This document shows positions 35,272 to 44,016 of a stretch of 64,000 bases of DNA, one piece after another (position 1 is the stretch's first letter; the number at the start of each line of letters is the position of its first letter). The DNA is from Pseudomonadota bacterium (GTDB taxonomy: Bacteria; Pseudomonadota; Gammaproteobacteria; Ga0077536): positions 372,001-436,000 of the forward strand of contig JADJYF010000001.1 in the NCBI GenBank assembly GCA_016719885.1, given 5' to 3'. Both the position numbers and the translations under genes were made by a program. The notes under the pieces are model-generated. The model had not been told where the DNA came from, did not search any database, and saw only the letters and a list, made by a program, of their open reading frames with translations.

Positions 35272-36426
35272 ATGCGCGGCATGCGCAAGGTGGACCCGCG
35301 CGTGGCTGAGATCCGCCACGGCGAGTTCCGGTTCATTGCCTCGCAGGCCGAGCTCGAGGCACTGTGCGCGCAACTGCGTGGCGTGCCGTGGCTGGGACTC
35401 GACACCGAGTTCGAGCGCAGTCGTACCTTCTACGCCGAACTGTGCCTGGTGCAGATAGCGGCACCGGACGTGCTGGTCTGTATCGACCCGTTCGCGGTCG
35501 AGTCCTTGGCGCCGCTCATGGATGTCTTGGCCAGCGATGCCGCGCGCAAGTTCCTGCACGCGGCGCGGCAGGACCTCGAAGTGCTGTTCCACATCGACGG
35601 CCGCCTGCCGGCGGCGCTGCTCGACACGCAGGTGGCGGCCGGCCTGGCGGGCTTCGCCGACAACATCGGCTACGCCGATCTGGTGCAGCAGCTGTTGGCG
35701 GTCGGCCTCGACAAGTCGCAGACGCGCACCGACTGGCGGCAGCGCCCGCTGACCGCGGCGCAACTCGACTACGCGGCCGCCGACGTGTTGCACCTCGCAC
35801 CGCTGACTGAATTATTGGAAGCGCGCCTTGACGCGCTCGGCCGCGGCGCGTGGCTGGCGGAGGATTGCGCTGCGTTGCTGGCACCCGAACAGTACCGGCA
35901 AGCGCCGGAACTTGCCTGGCAGCGATTGCGGGGCCTGGCCAACCTGGCGCCCGCCGCACAGGCGCGCGCGGTGGCCTTGGCGGCGTGGCGCGAGAGCACC
36001 GCGCAGGGTCGCAACCTGCCGCGCGGCTGGGTGTTGAAGGATGACGAACTCATGGAACTCGCCGCCAACGTGCCGGCCAACGTGAAAGCGCTTGCCGCGC
36101 AGTTGCCGAGCAACGGCAATGTGCGGCGTCACGCCGAGGCGCTCATCGAACTGTTGCACGCCGCGCCCGGCGCCGCACCGGCAATGGCCTCGAAACGTCT
36201 GACGGCAAGCGGCCGCGTGCATTTGAAACGCCTGTCGGCCTGCGCCCAATCGCTGGCCCAGCAGCTCGGTATCGCTGCTTCAATCCTGGTCACACGTCGC
36301 GAGCTGGAAATGCTTACCTCGGACGAACTTCCGCCGCGACTGCGCGATGGCTGGCGCGGCGCCCAGCTGGCGCCGCTGGTGGCGCTGCATGCCGACACGC
36401 GCGTCGACGGTCTGTGGGAGCACTGA
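35272..36426 (+). CDS. rnd: Ribonuclease D
   Basis: 3'-to-5' exoribonuclease that matures tRNA and small RNA 3' ends. The 384-residue protein has the DEDDy set: LGLDTEFERSRTFY (first Asp and Glu), HAARQDLEVLF (second Asp) and LDYAAADVLHL (Tyr and last Asp), with DKSQTRTDWRQRPLT between them. One or two HRDC domains follow, from about residue 210. ATG at 35272 is used; a second ATG at 35281 is equally plausible. No clear Shine-Dalgarno is visible. Its end overlaps the AsmA-like gene by 13 bases. Confidence 0.93.
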   Translation: MRGMRKVDPRVAEIRHGEFRFIASQAELEALCAQLRGVPWLGLDTEFERSRTFYAELCLVQIAAPDVLVCIDPFAVESLAPLMDVLASDAARKFLHAARQDLEVLFHIDGRLPAALLDTQVAAGLAGFADNIGYADLVQQLLAVGLDKSQTRTDWRQRPLTAAQLDYAAADVLHLAPLTELLEARLDALGRGAWLAEDCAALLAPEQYRQAPELAWQRLRGLANLAPAAQARAVALAAWRESTAQGRNLPRGWVLKDDELMELAANVPANVKALAAQLPSNGNVRRHAEALIELLHAAPGAAPAMASKRLTASGRVHLKRLSACAQSLAQQLGIAASILVTRRELEMLTSDELPPRLRDGWRGAQLAPLVALHADTRVDGLWEH

Positions 36427-37388
36427 GCGCGGCCGGTGCAGGTCGACGGACGCTGGCGGCGGCGTCCCTGCTGTGGGCATCGCTGGCGGCGGCGCTCGAT
36501 GATGCGACGCTGCTGATGAGCCCGCGGCCGCTGCTGCCCGCGTGGCTGCGGGTGGTCGAGGCCAGCATCGTGATTAACGCCGATAGCATCGAATGGCGGG
36601 GTCACGAGCTCAGGGACGTCGAACTCCCCGCGACGCTGCATGGCGGCGCCCTGGAAGTGCAGGGTGCGAGCGCGCGCCTGGCGGGCGGCCAAGTACGCAT
36701 CGGCGCCAGGCGCGATGCCGAGGGCGCGGCCACGCTCGACCTCAGCGCCAGCCATGTCATCCTCGGCGAACTGGCGGCGCTGCGTCCCTTCGTGAGCGGC
36801 GTGCCGGTGGACGTCGAAGCGCAGCTGCGCGGTGATGGCGCCAGCGCCCATGCGTTCGCGGCCTCGGCCAGCGGCCGCGTGCAGTTGCGCAATACCGGTA
36901 ACGGCATCGTCCGTCATGGCTTCGAGGAGGTGGGCGACAACCTCGTCTACCACTTCATCAGCGCCTTCGAAGTGTTCCGTCGCGCCGGAACCGATGCCTA
37001 TCTCGAATGCGTGGCGCTGGACCTGCCGTTCGCCAATGGCGTGGCGCGGGCCAGGAAATCCATGGAGCTGCGCACCAAGCGCTTGTGGGTGCGCGGTGGC
37101 GGCACCATCGATCTCAGGGACGAGAGCATCGACCTGGTGTTCAAACCGGAAACGCGCGGTGCGCTCAAGCTGCAAAGCCTGAAAGTGGTCGAGCGGGTCA
37201 GGGTGCGCGGTGCGCTCGGTTCGCCCGAGGTGATCCTGGACAGCGCCCACCTGGTGGGGCGCGCCGCGCGCCTCGGTCTCGACGTCGCCAATCTCGGCGG
37301 CGGCGCGGTGTTCAATCGGCTGCTGAAACGCAAACCGGCGCCGGGCCTGTGCGCGGGTGCCCTGGCCGCGCCGCTTACAAGGCCTTGA
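36414..37388 (+). CDS. AsmA-like C-terminal domain protein, exported
   Basis: A 324-residue protein with an N-terminal hydrophobic signal (residues about 12-28) and repeated beta-strand segments, ending in an AsmA-type block: DESIDLVFKPETRGALKL followed by VRVRGALGSPEVILD. AsmA proteins act at the envelope, in lipid transport between inner and outer membranes. This one has only the C-terminal portion of a full AsmA (about 600-1000 residues). The start codon is not certain: GTG at 36414 overlaps the end of rnd. It is convergent with the glycosyltransferase fusion, overlapping by 14 bases. Confidence 0.7.
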   Translation: MGALSAAGAGRRTLAAASLLWASLAAALDDATLLMSPRPLLPAWLRVVEASIVINADSIEWRGHELRDVELPATLHGGALEVQGASARLAGGQVRIGARRDAEGAATLDLSASHVILGELAALRPFVSGVPVDVEAQLRGDGASAHAFAASASGRVQLRNTGNGIVRHGFEEVGDNLVYHFISAFEVFRRAGTDAYLECVALDLPFANGVARARKSMELRTKRLWVRGGGTIDLRDESIDLVFKPETRGALKLQSLKVVERVRVRGALGSPEVILDSAHLVGRAARLGLDVANLGGGAVFNRLLKRKPAPGLCAGALAAPLTRP

Positions 37389-38832
37389 GGCGCCGATAGG
37401 CGAACATGACCATGCGTAACAGCATGAGGCCGTGCCGAAAGCGCGAGATCTGGGTCTCGCCATAGCGCCGCGCCGCGTAGCGGATCGGGATCTCGAGGGT
37501 TTTGAGATTCATCTTGGCGGCGCCGAAGATGAGGTCGAAGTCGCCGAACGGATCAAAGTCGCCGAAATAGCCGCGATTGGCCTTGAGCGTCGCGTAGTCG
37601 TCGCGGCGCAGCACCTTGGTGCCGCACAGCGTGTCGGTGATGCGCTGGTTGAGCAGCCAGCTGAACATCACCGAGAAGCACCAATTGGCGAGCAGGTTGA
37701 GAAAACGCATGGCGTCTTCCTCGATGGGATAGACCAGCCGCGAGCCCTGCACGTATTCGCCCTCGCCACTGGCGATGGCATCGAAGAACTTGCCGAGGTC
37801 CTCGGGCGGCACCGTGAGATCGGCGTCGAGGATCATCAGCACCTCGCCGCGCGCGGCGTCGAAGCCTTTCCACACCGCGTCAGCCTTGCCGATGCCGTCC
37901 TGGCGCAGCACCTTGATGTCCCATTGGCCGTGGTAGAGATCGCGCACCCGCAACGCTTCCTCGTAGGTGTGATCGCTGCTGTGTCCTTCGACGAAGATGA
38001 TCTCGATATCGGCGCAGAAGCGCGGCATGCGTTCGATGGCGGGCGCGATGTTGCCGCGCTCATTGCGACACGGGATGACCACGCTCGCCGAGCGTGGCCG
38101 CTCGCGCGCGGCGTTCAAGGAACGCGCCACCACGTAGTTGCGCAGGCACAAGCGTCGCACGCCCGGCAGCGTGCCGATGTAGCGATTGACCAGCGGCCCG
38201 ATGCCGCCGAGATGCTTGGGCAGCAATTGCCGCCAGTCGCGCCGCAGCACCTGGAAGCCGGCGAGATTGAGCAGCGCCGAGATGTCGTCGGTGGACAGCA
38301 CGTTCTGCGGCTCCGAGGGCATCTTGCGCGACAACAGTTCGGCGACGCGCAGCAGCGGCTCCCAGAAATAGGCGTAGTAGGCCACCACCACCCGCGTGTG
38401 CGGCGTGCACAGGCGATGCAGCCGGCTGAAGCTGCGCTGGATGTCGTCCAGCGAGCCGATGGTGTCGGCGATGACGATGAAATCGAAAGGGCCCTGCAGC
38501 TGGTCCTGCCAGCCATCCTGTTCGACGTCGGCCTCGACGAAATGCAGTTGCGGATGATTGGCGCGTGCCTCGCGCACCATCGCCGCGCTGAAGTCGACGC
38601 CGACGCCGTAAGCAGGCGCGAGGGCGGCGAGCGTGGCGCCGGTCGCGCAGCCGATCTCGAGCACGCGCGCGCCCTCGGGGATCAGGAAGCGCAGGTAGCG
38701 GGTGTCCTCGGCGTGAAAATAGGCCGAGCGCGCGCGCCAGCGCTGACGCTCGCCGGCAAGGCGCTCGGACAAGGCCTTGATGCGCGCTTTGCGATCTGAA
38801 ACGGCGCTGGTGGTGGTCATGGGGCTGCTCAT
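37375..38832 (-). CDS. Methyltransferase-glycosyltransferase (GT2) fusion protein
   Basis: A 485-residue two-domain protein. Residues 1-230 are a class I SAM methyltransferase: VLEIGCATGATLAAL, then DFIVIADTIGSLDD. Residues about 250-485 are a family 2 glycosyltransferase: SVVIPCRNERGNIAPAIE, GKADAVWKGFDAARGEVLMILDADLTVPPEDL with the metal-binding DAD, and CGTKVLRRDDY. This resembles dolichol-phosphate-mannose synthase-like enzymes making lipid-linked sugars. It starts 7 bases after the FkbM gene ends; the ATG at 38832 is chosen (38820 possible). Together with FkbM and GT39 it suggests surface or protein glycosylation. Confidence 0.88.
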   Translation of the reverse strand: MSSPMTTTSAVSDRKARIKALSERLAGERQRWRARSAYFHAEDTRYLRFLIPEGARVLEIGCATGATLAALAPAYGVGVDFSAAMVREARANHPQLHFVEADVEQDGWQDQLQGPFDFIVIADTIGSLDDIQRSFSRLHRLCTPHTRVVVAYYAYFWEPLLRVAELLSRKMPSEPQNVLSTDDISALLNLAGFQVLRRDWRQLLPKHLGGIGPLVNRYIGTLPGVRRLCLRNYVVARSLNAARERPRSASVVIPCRNERGNIAPAIERMPRFCADIEIIFVEGHSSDHTYEEALRVRDLYHGQWDIKVLRQDGIGKADAVWKGFDAARGEVLMILDADLTVPPEDLGKFFDAIASGEGEYVQGSRLVYPIEEDAMRFLNLLANWCFSVMFSWLLNQRITDTLCGTKVLRRDDYATLKANRGYFGDFDPFGDFDLIFGAAKMNLKTLEIPIRYAARRYGETQISRFRHGLMLLRMVMFAYRRLKAL

Positions 38833-38839
38833 GGGGCGG

Positions 38840-39622
38840 TCAGGAACTCGCGGTGGTGGTCGGCAGGAACAGCAGGTCGGCGTAGCCACGCGTGGCCAGC
38901 CACGCACAGGCAGCGGCCGTGGTGAGCGGCGCCGACAGCCCTTCGCCGTCGAGACGGTGCATGCGATAGCCGTGACCCTGCACTTCGTCGAGCAAGTCAG
39001 CGGCGCTGCTCGCGTAACGACGCAGGTTCATCTCATCGACTTCCACGTACAGCGCCGGGCGCCAGCGCGCCAGCGTTTGGCGCGCGCCGGCCAGCACCAG
39101 CGCTTCGGCGCCCTGCACGTCTATCTTGATCAAATCGACGCGCGTCAGCGCACGCCGCGCGACTTCGGCGTCGAGGGTGGTAAGGCGAACGGCGAGGCCG
39201 GCGTCGGCGAGCTTGTGGTCGCCCGGGTGATAGGGATTCAAGGCGAGGTGCGCGGTGCCGACGTGGTCCGCCGCCGCCGCGGCGATGACGTCGACCTCGC
39301 AGTCCGGCCGCGCCGCCGCCAGCGCCTCGCGCAGATGCGCGAGGTTGGCCGGTTCCGGTTCCAGCGCCAGCAGCTGGCCGCCGGCGCCCAGCCAGCGCGC
39401 GAACTTGAGGGTGAAGAAGCCGACGTTGGCGCCGACGTCGATGACGACGCCCGCCGTCGGCACCCACGGCGCGAGCTGCTCGGCGTCGCGCGCCTCGAAG
39501 ACACGCTTGTAATGCCGGTAGGCGCGCAGGAACAGACGCTGCGCCCACGCTCGACGCAGCACGCCGCTATCGACGGCGAGGCGATAGACGGTGAGCAACA
39601 GTTTTGCGACAGGTGTGCTCAT
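38840..39622 (-). CDS. FkbM-family methyltransferase
   Basis: A 260-residue SAM-dependent methyltransferase of the FkbM type, often used to O-methylate sugars in surface polysaccharides or natural products. Motif I is VIDVGANVGFFTLKFARWL near residue 60, followed by LLALEPEPANLAHLREAL, and DLIKIDVQGAEALVLAGA near 180 is the hallmark segment. ATG at 39622 begins the family-like N-terminus. It is divergent from the GT39 gene and is first in a two-gene unit with the methyltransferase-glycosyltransferase fusion. Confidence 0.9.
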   Translation of the reverse strand: MSTPVAKLLLTVYRLAVDSGVLRRAWAQRLFLRAYRHYKRVFEARDAEQLAPWVPTAGVVIDVGANVGFFTLKFARWLGAGGQLLALEPEPANLAHLREALAAARPDCEVDVIAAAAADHVGTAHLALNPYHPGDHKLADAGLAVRLTTLDAEVARRALTRVDLIKIDVQGAEALVLAGARQTLARWRPALYVEVDEMNLRRYASSAADLLDEVQGHGYRMHRLDGEGLSAPLTTAAACAWLATRGYADLLFLPTTTASS

Positions 39623-39789
39623 GGCACGACGCGTCGCCGCCAAACGCGATGCGTGAATCGCGCCAATGGGCCGCCAGCTACGAGCGCGCGCGGGGCTGTG
39701 GCAGAATCGTGCCGTGCAGCGGCGGACAGGGAAGGTGCCCGGGTGTCCGGCGCGCCGGCACCGACGCCGTTCGTCCCACCCCACGAGGC

Positions 39790-41367
39790 ATGATGCGGAA
39801 GCTCCACTACGCGCTGCTCCTGGTGGCGCTCCTGATCGGCGCGGGCGTGCGCATCAACGGCATCGAGTGGGGCCTGCCCGACCGCGTCCATGCCGCTTAC
39901 TCCTATCATCCCGATGAAGCCTCGTTGTTGGAATGGGCGTCGGATCTTTACCACGGCAGGACAATAAGCAAGCAATTCATCTACGGCGGCACTTTTTACC
40001 TGTCGACCCTCGAAGCGGGCAGCCGTTTGAGCGCCGCACTGGTCGATGGCCGCGAGGTGTCGTTGCGCGATCGCATGGGGATGGCGCGCGCCGGCAGCGC
40101 GCTGTTCGCGGTGCTCGCCATCGCGGTGACCTACGCGGCGGGCGCGACCTTGTTCACGCCGTGGGCGGGCGCGTGGGCGGCGCTGATCCTGGCGCTCGCG
40201 CCCGGACATGTGCTCGCCGCCCAGGCGGCGCGCCCCGATGCCTTGTTCACCCTGCTGCTGGCCTTGAACCTGTGGTGCGCGGCGCGCCTCTTGCGCGGCA
40301 TGGGCTCGAAGCCCTGGCATCTGGCCGCGGCCGGCGTCTTGCTCGGCGTGTCGGTAGCCACGCGCTTCCCTGCTGCGTTGTGGTGGCTGGGCTACGCGGC
40401 GGCGCTGCTGATGGCCGCGCGCGTGCCCGGCCAACGCCGACACGCATGGCTTGCGTCCTTGGCTGTCATCAGTGGCATCGCGCTCGTGGCCTACGCGCTG
40501 GCGAGCCCGCACAGCCTGCGTCACGGCGCGGTCTTGCTCGACGGTCTCGCCACGCAATTCAACTACCAGCGCGCTACGACGCCGGGTGCGCACGGTGGCG
40601 TACTGGCCTACGGCGGACGCGTGATGGCCGAGGCCATCGGTATCGCCTGCTACGTGCCGCTCGTGCTGGCGTTGCTGTACGCGTTGCTGAGACGCGAGCG
40701 CGCCGACGGTCTGCTGGCGGTGTTCGCGCTGCCGTATTTCGTTTCGCTCACGACTTCGCAGTGGGTGGTGGTGCGGTACTTCGTGCCGCTGTTGCCGCTG
40801 CTCGCGATCTGGACGGGTGCACTGCTGGCGCGGGCACTGGCGGGCGGGGCGAGCTGGCGCGCGCTCGGCCTCGCGCTGGCAACCTTCGCGCTCGGCGTCA
40901 ATGCGCTCACGCTGGTGGTGTACGGCCAGGCGCTGCGCGCGCCCGATACGCGCGATCGCGCGCTGGCGTGGCTGGCCATGCATGCGCCGGAGGCGACGCG
41001 CATCGGTGTGCTGCAGGCCTACGACGGCGACGTGTTCTTCCATCCGCCGGCCATCGCGCGTTATCGCTGGAGCGCCTGCGTGCTCGGCGCCTGCGAGCCG
41101 GCGCGCTTCTTCGACTCGGACGCCGAGTTGTTCGTGGTGGCCGATACCTACCTGGTCGACGTCAACGTCGCCGGCCAGGCCTGGCACGTGGCGCGGGCGC
41201 TGGCGGCGCGTGATGACCTCGAAATCGTGGCGCGCTTCGCGCCACTGGCCGACTGGCGGGGCTACGACATCCGGCCCCAGTTCCAGAGCCAGGACATGCA
41301 CGACGCCTTGACCACCCTGACCGTCTACCGACGCCGCGCCGGCGCCGCCGTCCGCGCCCGGCACTAG
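39790..41367 (+). CDS. GT39/ArnT-like membrane glycosyltransferase
   Basis: A 525-residue protein with about ten membrane segments and a soluble C-terminal domain, of the PMT/ArnT superfamily that transfers sugars from polyprenyl phosphate donors to lipids or proteins. The first periplasmic loop holds SYHPDEASLLEWA, corresponding to the conserved acidic pair, and AAQAARPDALFTLLLAL is a typical amphipathic/membrane segment. ATG at 39790 (a second ATG follows immediately) with GAGG upstream. Probably uses the lipid-linked sugar made by the divergent GT2 fusion; that is inferred. Its stop overlaps the next gene. Confidence 0.85.
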   Translation: MMRKLHYALLLVALLIGAGVRINGIEWGLPDRVHAAYSYHPDEASLLEWASDLYHGRTISKQFIYGGTFYLSTLEAGSRLSAALVDGREVSLRDRMGMARAGSALFAVLAIAVTYAAGATLFTPWAGAWAALILALAPGHVLAAQAARPDALFTLLLALNLWCAARLLRGMGSKPWHLAAAGVLLGVSVATRFPAALWWLGYAAALLMAARVPGQRRHAWLASLAVISGIALVAYALASPHSLRHGAVLLDGLATQFNYQRATTPGAHGGVLAYGGRVMAEAIGIACYVPLVLALLYALLRRERADGLLAVFALPYFVSLTTSQWVVVRYFVPLLPLLAIWTGALLARALAGGASWRALGLALATFALGVNALTLVVYGQALRAPDTRDRALAWLAMHAPEATRIGVLQAYDGDVFFHPPAIARYRWSACVLGACEPARFFDSDAELFVVADTYLVDVNVAGQAWHVARALAARDDLEIVARFAPLADWRGYDIRPQFQSQDMHDALTTLTVYRRRAGAAVRARH

Positions 41368-41648
41368 GGCTTGAGGTAGTTCGGCAGTTCCTTGTCGAAA
41401 TTGGGGTGCGAGAGTTGCAGCACGTTGAGATCGAAGCTCGGCAGGATGTCGCCCTTGGACTGGCGTTCGAGCAGGAAGTGAAAGGCAGCATCGATGCACG
41501 CGGTGGGCGTGACCTTGCCGCCGGTCAGGCGCTGGTAGGTGGCCTCGCTCAAGGTCACGCGGTGGTGGGTGCGTCCGGCGCTGTCGGACACCACCACGCT
41601 GAACACCATGAAGGCCCCCTCGTTGGCCTTCTGCTCGACTTCAATCAT
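41364..41648 (-). CDS. Conserved-looking small protein, unknown function
   Basis: About 94 residues, no signal or membrane segment: FMVFSVVVSDSAGRTHHRVTLSEATYQRLTGGK, then CIDAAFHFLLERQSKGDILPSFDLNVLQLSHPNFDKELPNYL. The length and well-formed amphipathic pattern suggest a real gene, possibly a DNA-binding or acyl-carrier-like accessory, but I recognise no family. The start could also be GTG at 41657. It overlaps the GT39 stop by 4 bases (convergent) and precedes the FKBP gene on the same strand only in orientation, being downstream of it. Confidence 0.6.
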   Translation of the reverse strand: MIEVEQKANEGAFMVFSVVVSDSAGRTHHRVTLSEATYQRLTGGKVTPTACIDAAFHFLLERQSKGDILPSFDLNVLQLSHPNFDKELPNYLKP

Positions 41649-41712
41649 CGCGCTCACACGCTGCGCGGGAACGCAAGGTTTGGCACGGCGGCGGGACGAG
41701 GGGGCATCGGGA

Positions 41713-42390
41713 TTATTCCTTGACGATGTCCAGCAGTTCGATTTCGAACACCAGCGTTTCGTTCGGGCCGATCACCGCGCCCGAGCCGTTCACGCCGTAG
41801 GCGAGCTCCGGCGGGATGGTCACCAGCCAGCGCGCGCCGACCTTCATCAGCGGCAGGATCTTGCTCCAGCCTTCGATCACGCCATTGACCGGGAAGGTGA
41901 CGGGCTTGCCTTCGCGCTTGGAGCTGTCGAATTCGCGGCCGTCGACCAGCTTGCCGGTGTAATGCACCTTGACCGTGCTGTCGGCAGTGGGCTGGGCGCC
42001 GGTACCTTCGCGCAGCACTTCGTATTGCAGGCCGTCGGGTAGGGTGGTGACGCCCTTCTTGGCCTTGTTCTTGTCCATGTAGGCCTTGCCCTTGGCGAGG
42101 TTTTCGCCGGCTTGAGCCTTCTTCTTCTCGCCCGCCTTCTGCGCGGCGCTGCGCAGCGCCGTGTCCATGGCCTCGGCCGACAGGCGCGGTTCCGAGCCGG
42201 CCAACGCGTCCTTGATGGCCATGTACACGGCATCGGCGTCCAACGGCGCGCCCTGGCGCATCATGCTCTGGGTGAAATTGATGCCGAAGGCGTAGCTGAA
42301 CTTCTCGGCGTCAGTTTCGAGCGAGGTGCCGACCGCGAAGACCGAAGTGCTGGTGACGGCGATGCCGGCGGCAAGGAGAAATCGTTTCAT
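41713..42390 (-). CDS. FKBP-type peptidyl-prolyl isomerase, Mip/FkpA type
   Basis: Periplasmic proline isomerase and chaperone. The 225-residue protein has a signal peptide (ending VFA|VG), an N-terminal dimerisation helix region (KFSYAFGINFTQSMM to MDKNKAKKGV), and a C-terminal FKBP domain: VKVHYTGKLVDGREFDSS, VIEGWSKILPLMKVGARW and IPPELAYG, with FEIELLDIV at the end. This architecture is that of FkpA and Mip. ATG at 42390 has AAGG 7 bases upstream; the longer frame to 42639 lies over another gene. Confidence 0.93.
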   Translation of the reverse strand: MKRFLLAAGIAVTSTSVFAVGTSLETDAEKFSYAFGINFTQSMMRQGAPLDADAVYMAIKDALAGSEPRLSAEAMDTALRSAAQKAGEKKKAQAGENLAKGKAYMDKNKAKKGVTTLPDGLQYEVLREGTGAQPTADSTVKVHYTGKLVDGREFDSSKREGKPVTFPVNGVIEGWSKILPLMKVGARWLVTIPPELAYGVNGSGAVIGPNETLVFEIELLDIVKE

Positions 42391-42472
42391 GGAATGCCTT
42401 TGCATGAGGGATGGGAGGGCGCGATCTTCCCATACCTGCCCCGATCTTGATATGCCGGGCCGACGGCGAGGC

Positions 42473-43459
42473 TCACGCCGCCTGGCGATGGATGCGCTCG
42501 GCGGGCACGTGGCGGGCGAGTTCGGCGGCGCACCAGTCGACCAGCGCGTCGGCATCGGCGCCGTAACTGACGAGCCCGTCGCGCGCGCTCTCGGCCAGCG
42601 CGAACAGGCTTTCGTCGGGATGCAGGCGCGCGATGCCACGCGCCTGGTCGCGCGGCAGGCGCAGCGCGCCCACCGTCACCGAGTGCAGGCGCCGGCCGTC
42701 GACGGCGGCGAACACGGTGTCGAAGAACGCGCGGTGCACGGCTTCGAAATCCGCCACCGGCAACACCGGATCGAAGCGCAGGCCTATTGGCCAGCCATGC
42801 GCCTGCAGGCGCACGATGGCGGCGAGGCGCGCGGCCAGGCTCGGCGTGCGCGCTTCGAAGGCGTCGACAACCGTTGTCGGGTTCAAGGAAAACGCACACA
42901 CACAGCGCGCCACCGGCGGCCGCTTCAACAGGCCGCGGATCTGCGTGCTCTTGGTGCGCAGTTCCAGCCACGCGTTGGGAATGCGCGCGCAGGCATCGAT
43001 GAAGGTCTCGGCGAAGCCGCTCAGCGGCTCGAGCGCGAGGCTGTCGCAATCGTAGCCCGAGAACAGCCAGCACGCGGCGTCGCTCGCGGCGCAGCGCGCT
43101 TCGATGTCGGCGATGAAGTCCTCGTAGTTGACGAACAGTACGTAGTGGGCCGAGCGGAACATGCCCTGCAGGAAGCAATATCGGCAGTCGTACAGGCAGT
43201 TCAGCATGTGCGAGAAGTAGAACGCCGGCGCGGCGCTGAAGCCGTAGCCTTGCGGCACCGGCAGCAGGCGGCGGCCGTGCTTGGCGGCCAGGATCAGGGC
43301 CGGGTGCGCCTTTTGCAGGCGGAAGTTCTGGTTGTGGCGATTGAACACTTCGCCGTAGCGTTCGCAGCCCACCACGTGGCGCGGCCGGACCCGTTCCAGG
43401 ATACGCGCGGTGCGCGGGTGATCGAGCACCTCGCGCTCGACATAGACGGTTTCGATCAC
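42473..43459 (-). CDS. Spore-photoproduct-lyase-like radical SAM protein
   Basis: A 328-residue radical SAM protein. NCLYDCRYCF at residues 87-96 gives the [4Fe-4S] cysteines C88, C92 and C95 in the CxxxCxxC spacing. Following blocks match the SPL family: ELRTKSTQIRGLL and FSLNPTTVVDAFEARTPSLAARLAA, RFDPVLPV. B. subtilis SplB uses Cys141 as H-atom donor; my alignment puts Tyr there with a cysteine two residues later (SGYDCDS), so lyase chemistry is uncertain. Start is GTG at 43459, overlapping the stop of the phosphorylase-like gene (GTGA). It is the last gene of the pyrC-bioA operon. Confidence 0.8.
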   Translation of the reverse strand: MIETVYVEREVLDHPRTARILERVRPRHVVGCERYGEVFNRHNQNFRLQKAHPALILAAKHGRRLLPVPQGYGFSAAPAFYFSHMLNCLYDCRYCFLQGMFRSAHYVLFVNYEDFIADIEARCAASDAACWLFSGYDCDSLALEPLSGFAETFIDACARIPNAWLELRTKSTQIRGLLKRPPVARCVCAFSLNPTTVVDAFEARTPSLAARLAAIVRLQAHGWPIGLRFDPVLPVADFEAVHRAFFDTVFAAVDGRRLHSVTVGALRLPRDQARGIARLHPDESLFALAESARDGLVSYGADADALVDWCAAELARHVPAERIHRQAA

Positions 43460-44016
43460 CGCGTGCGCGCCGCCGGCAAGGGCAGGGCGTCGACTTCCTC
43501 ACGCAACCGCGCCAACAGCGCGGAAGCGTCGCGGCAAGAGACCAGTGAAGACAGGTCAGGCGTGGCCTGCGCGGTCAGCAAGGCGCGCCGCTGCAAGAGC
43601 TGACGCAGCTGCAGGGTTTGCGCGTGGGTGAAATGCCAACGCGCGAGCAAGGCCTCGGCGCCGGTGTCGGTGGCGATCACCGGCAGGAACAGCAGGCTCG
43701 GATACCACGCGCCTTCGCGGCCGTGGTGGGTGATGCGCGCCGCCAGCAGCGGCGTGCCGACGGCATGACTTACGTGCCCGGCGATGCCGAGATTGAGCCA
43801 CATGTGATCGCCGCCGGCGTCGGCGAGGCCGGCGGCGTAGCCGACCGCCGCGGCACTGGCATGGCTGCCGACGCCCGACACCACGACCCGCGCCGGCCCA
43901 TCGCCATACACGCGAAACGGCCGTTCGCGCCGCAGGGCCAGGCGCCAATGGCCGACCAGCGCCTGTGCCTCGCTGGGCAGCGCACACACCACGGTGATGG
44001 CGGGCAGGGCGCTCAA
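43456..44016 (-). CDS. Purine-nucleoside-phosphorylase-superfamily protein
   Basis: A 186-residue protein with the N-terminal pattern of the PNP/UDP superfamily: ITVVCALPSEAQAL, RVVVSGVGSHASAAAVGYAAGL and MWLNLGIAGHVSHAVGTPLLA, as in MTA/SAH nucleosidases and hopanoid-linked phosphorylases. It is shorter than these (usually 220-250 residues) and the catalytic acidic residue segment is not evident. The likely start is TTG at 44016, overlapping the previous stop (TTGA); GTG codons further in are alternatives. Substrate and activity are unknown. Confidence 0.7.
   Translation of the reverse strand: MSALPAITVVCALPSEAQALVGHWRLALRRERPFRVYGDGPARVVVSGVGSHASAAAVGYAAGLADAGGDHMWLNLGIAGHVSHAVGTPLLAARITHHGREGAWYPSLLFLPVIATDTGAEALLARWHFTHAQTLQLRQLLQRRALLTAQATPDLSSLVSCRDASALLARLREEVDALPLPAARTR

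Noticed and set aside
42473..43459. Calling the SPL-like gene a spore photoproduct lyase
   Set aside because: The candidate hydrogen-donor cysteine is displaced in my alignment and no sporulation genes are seen.
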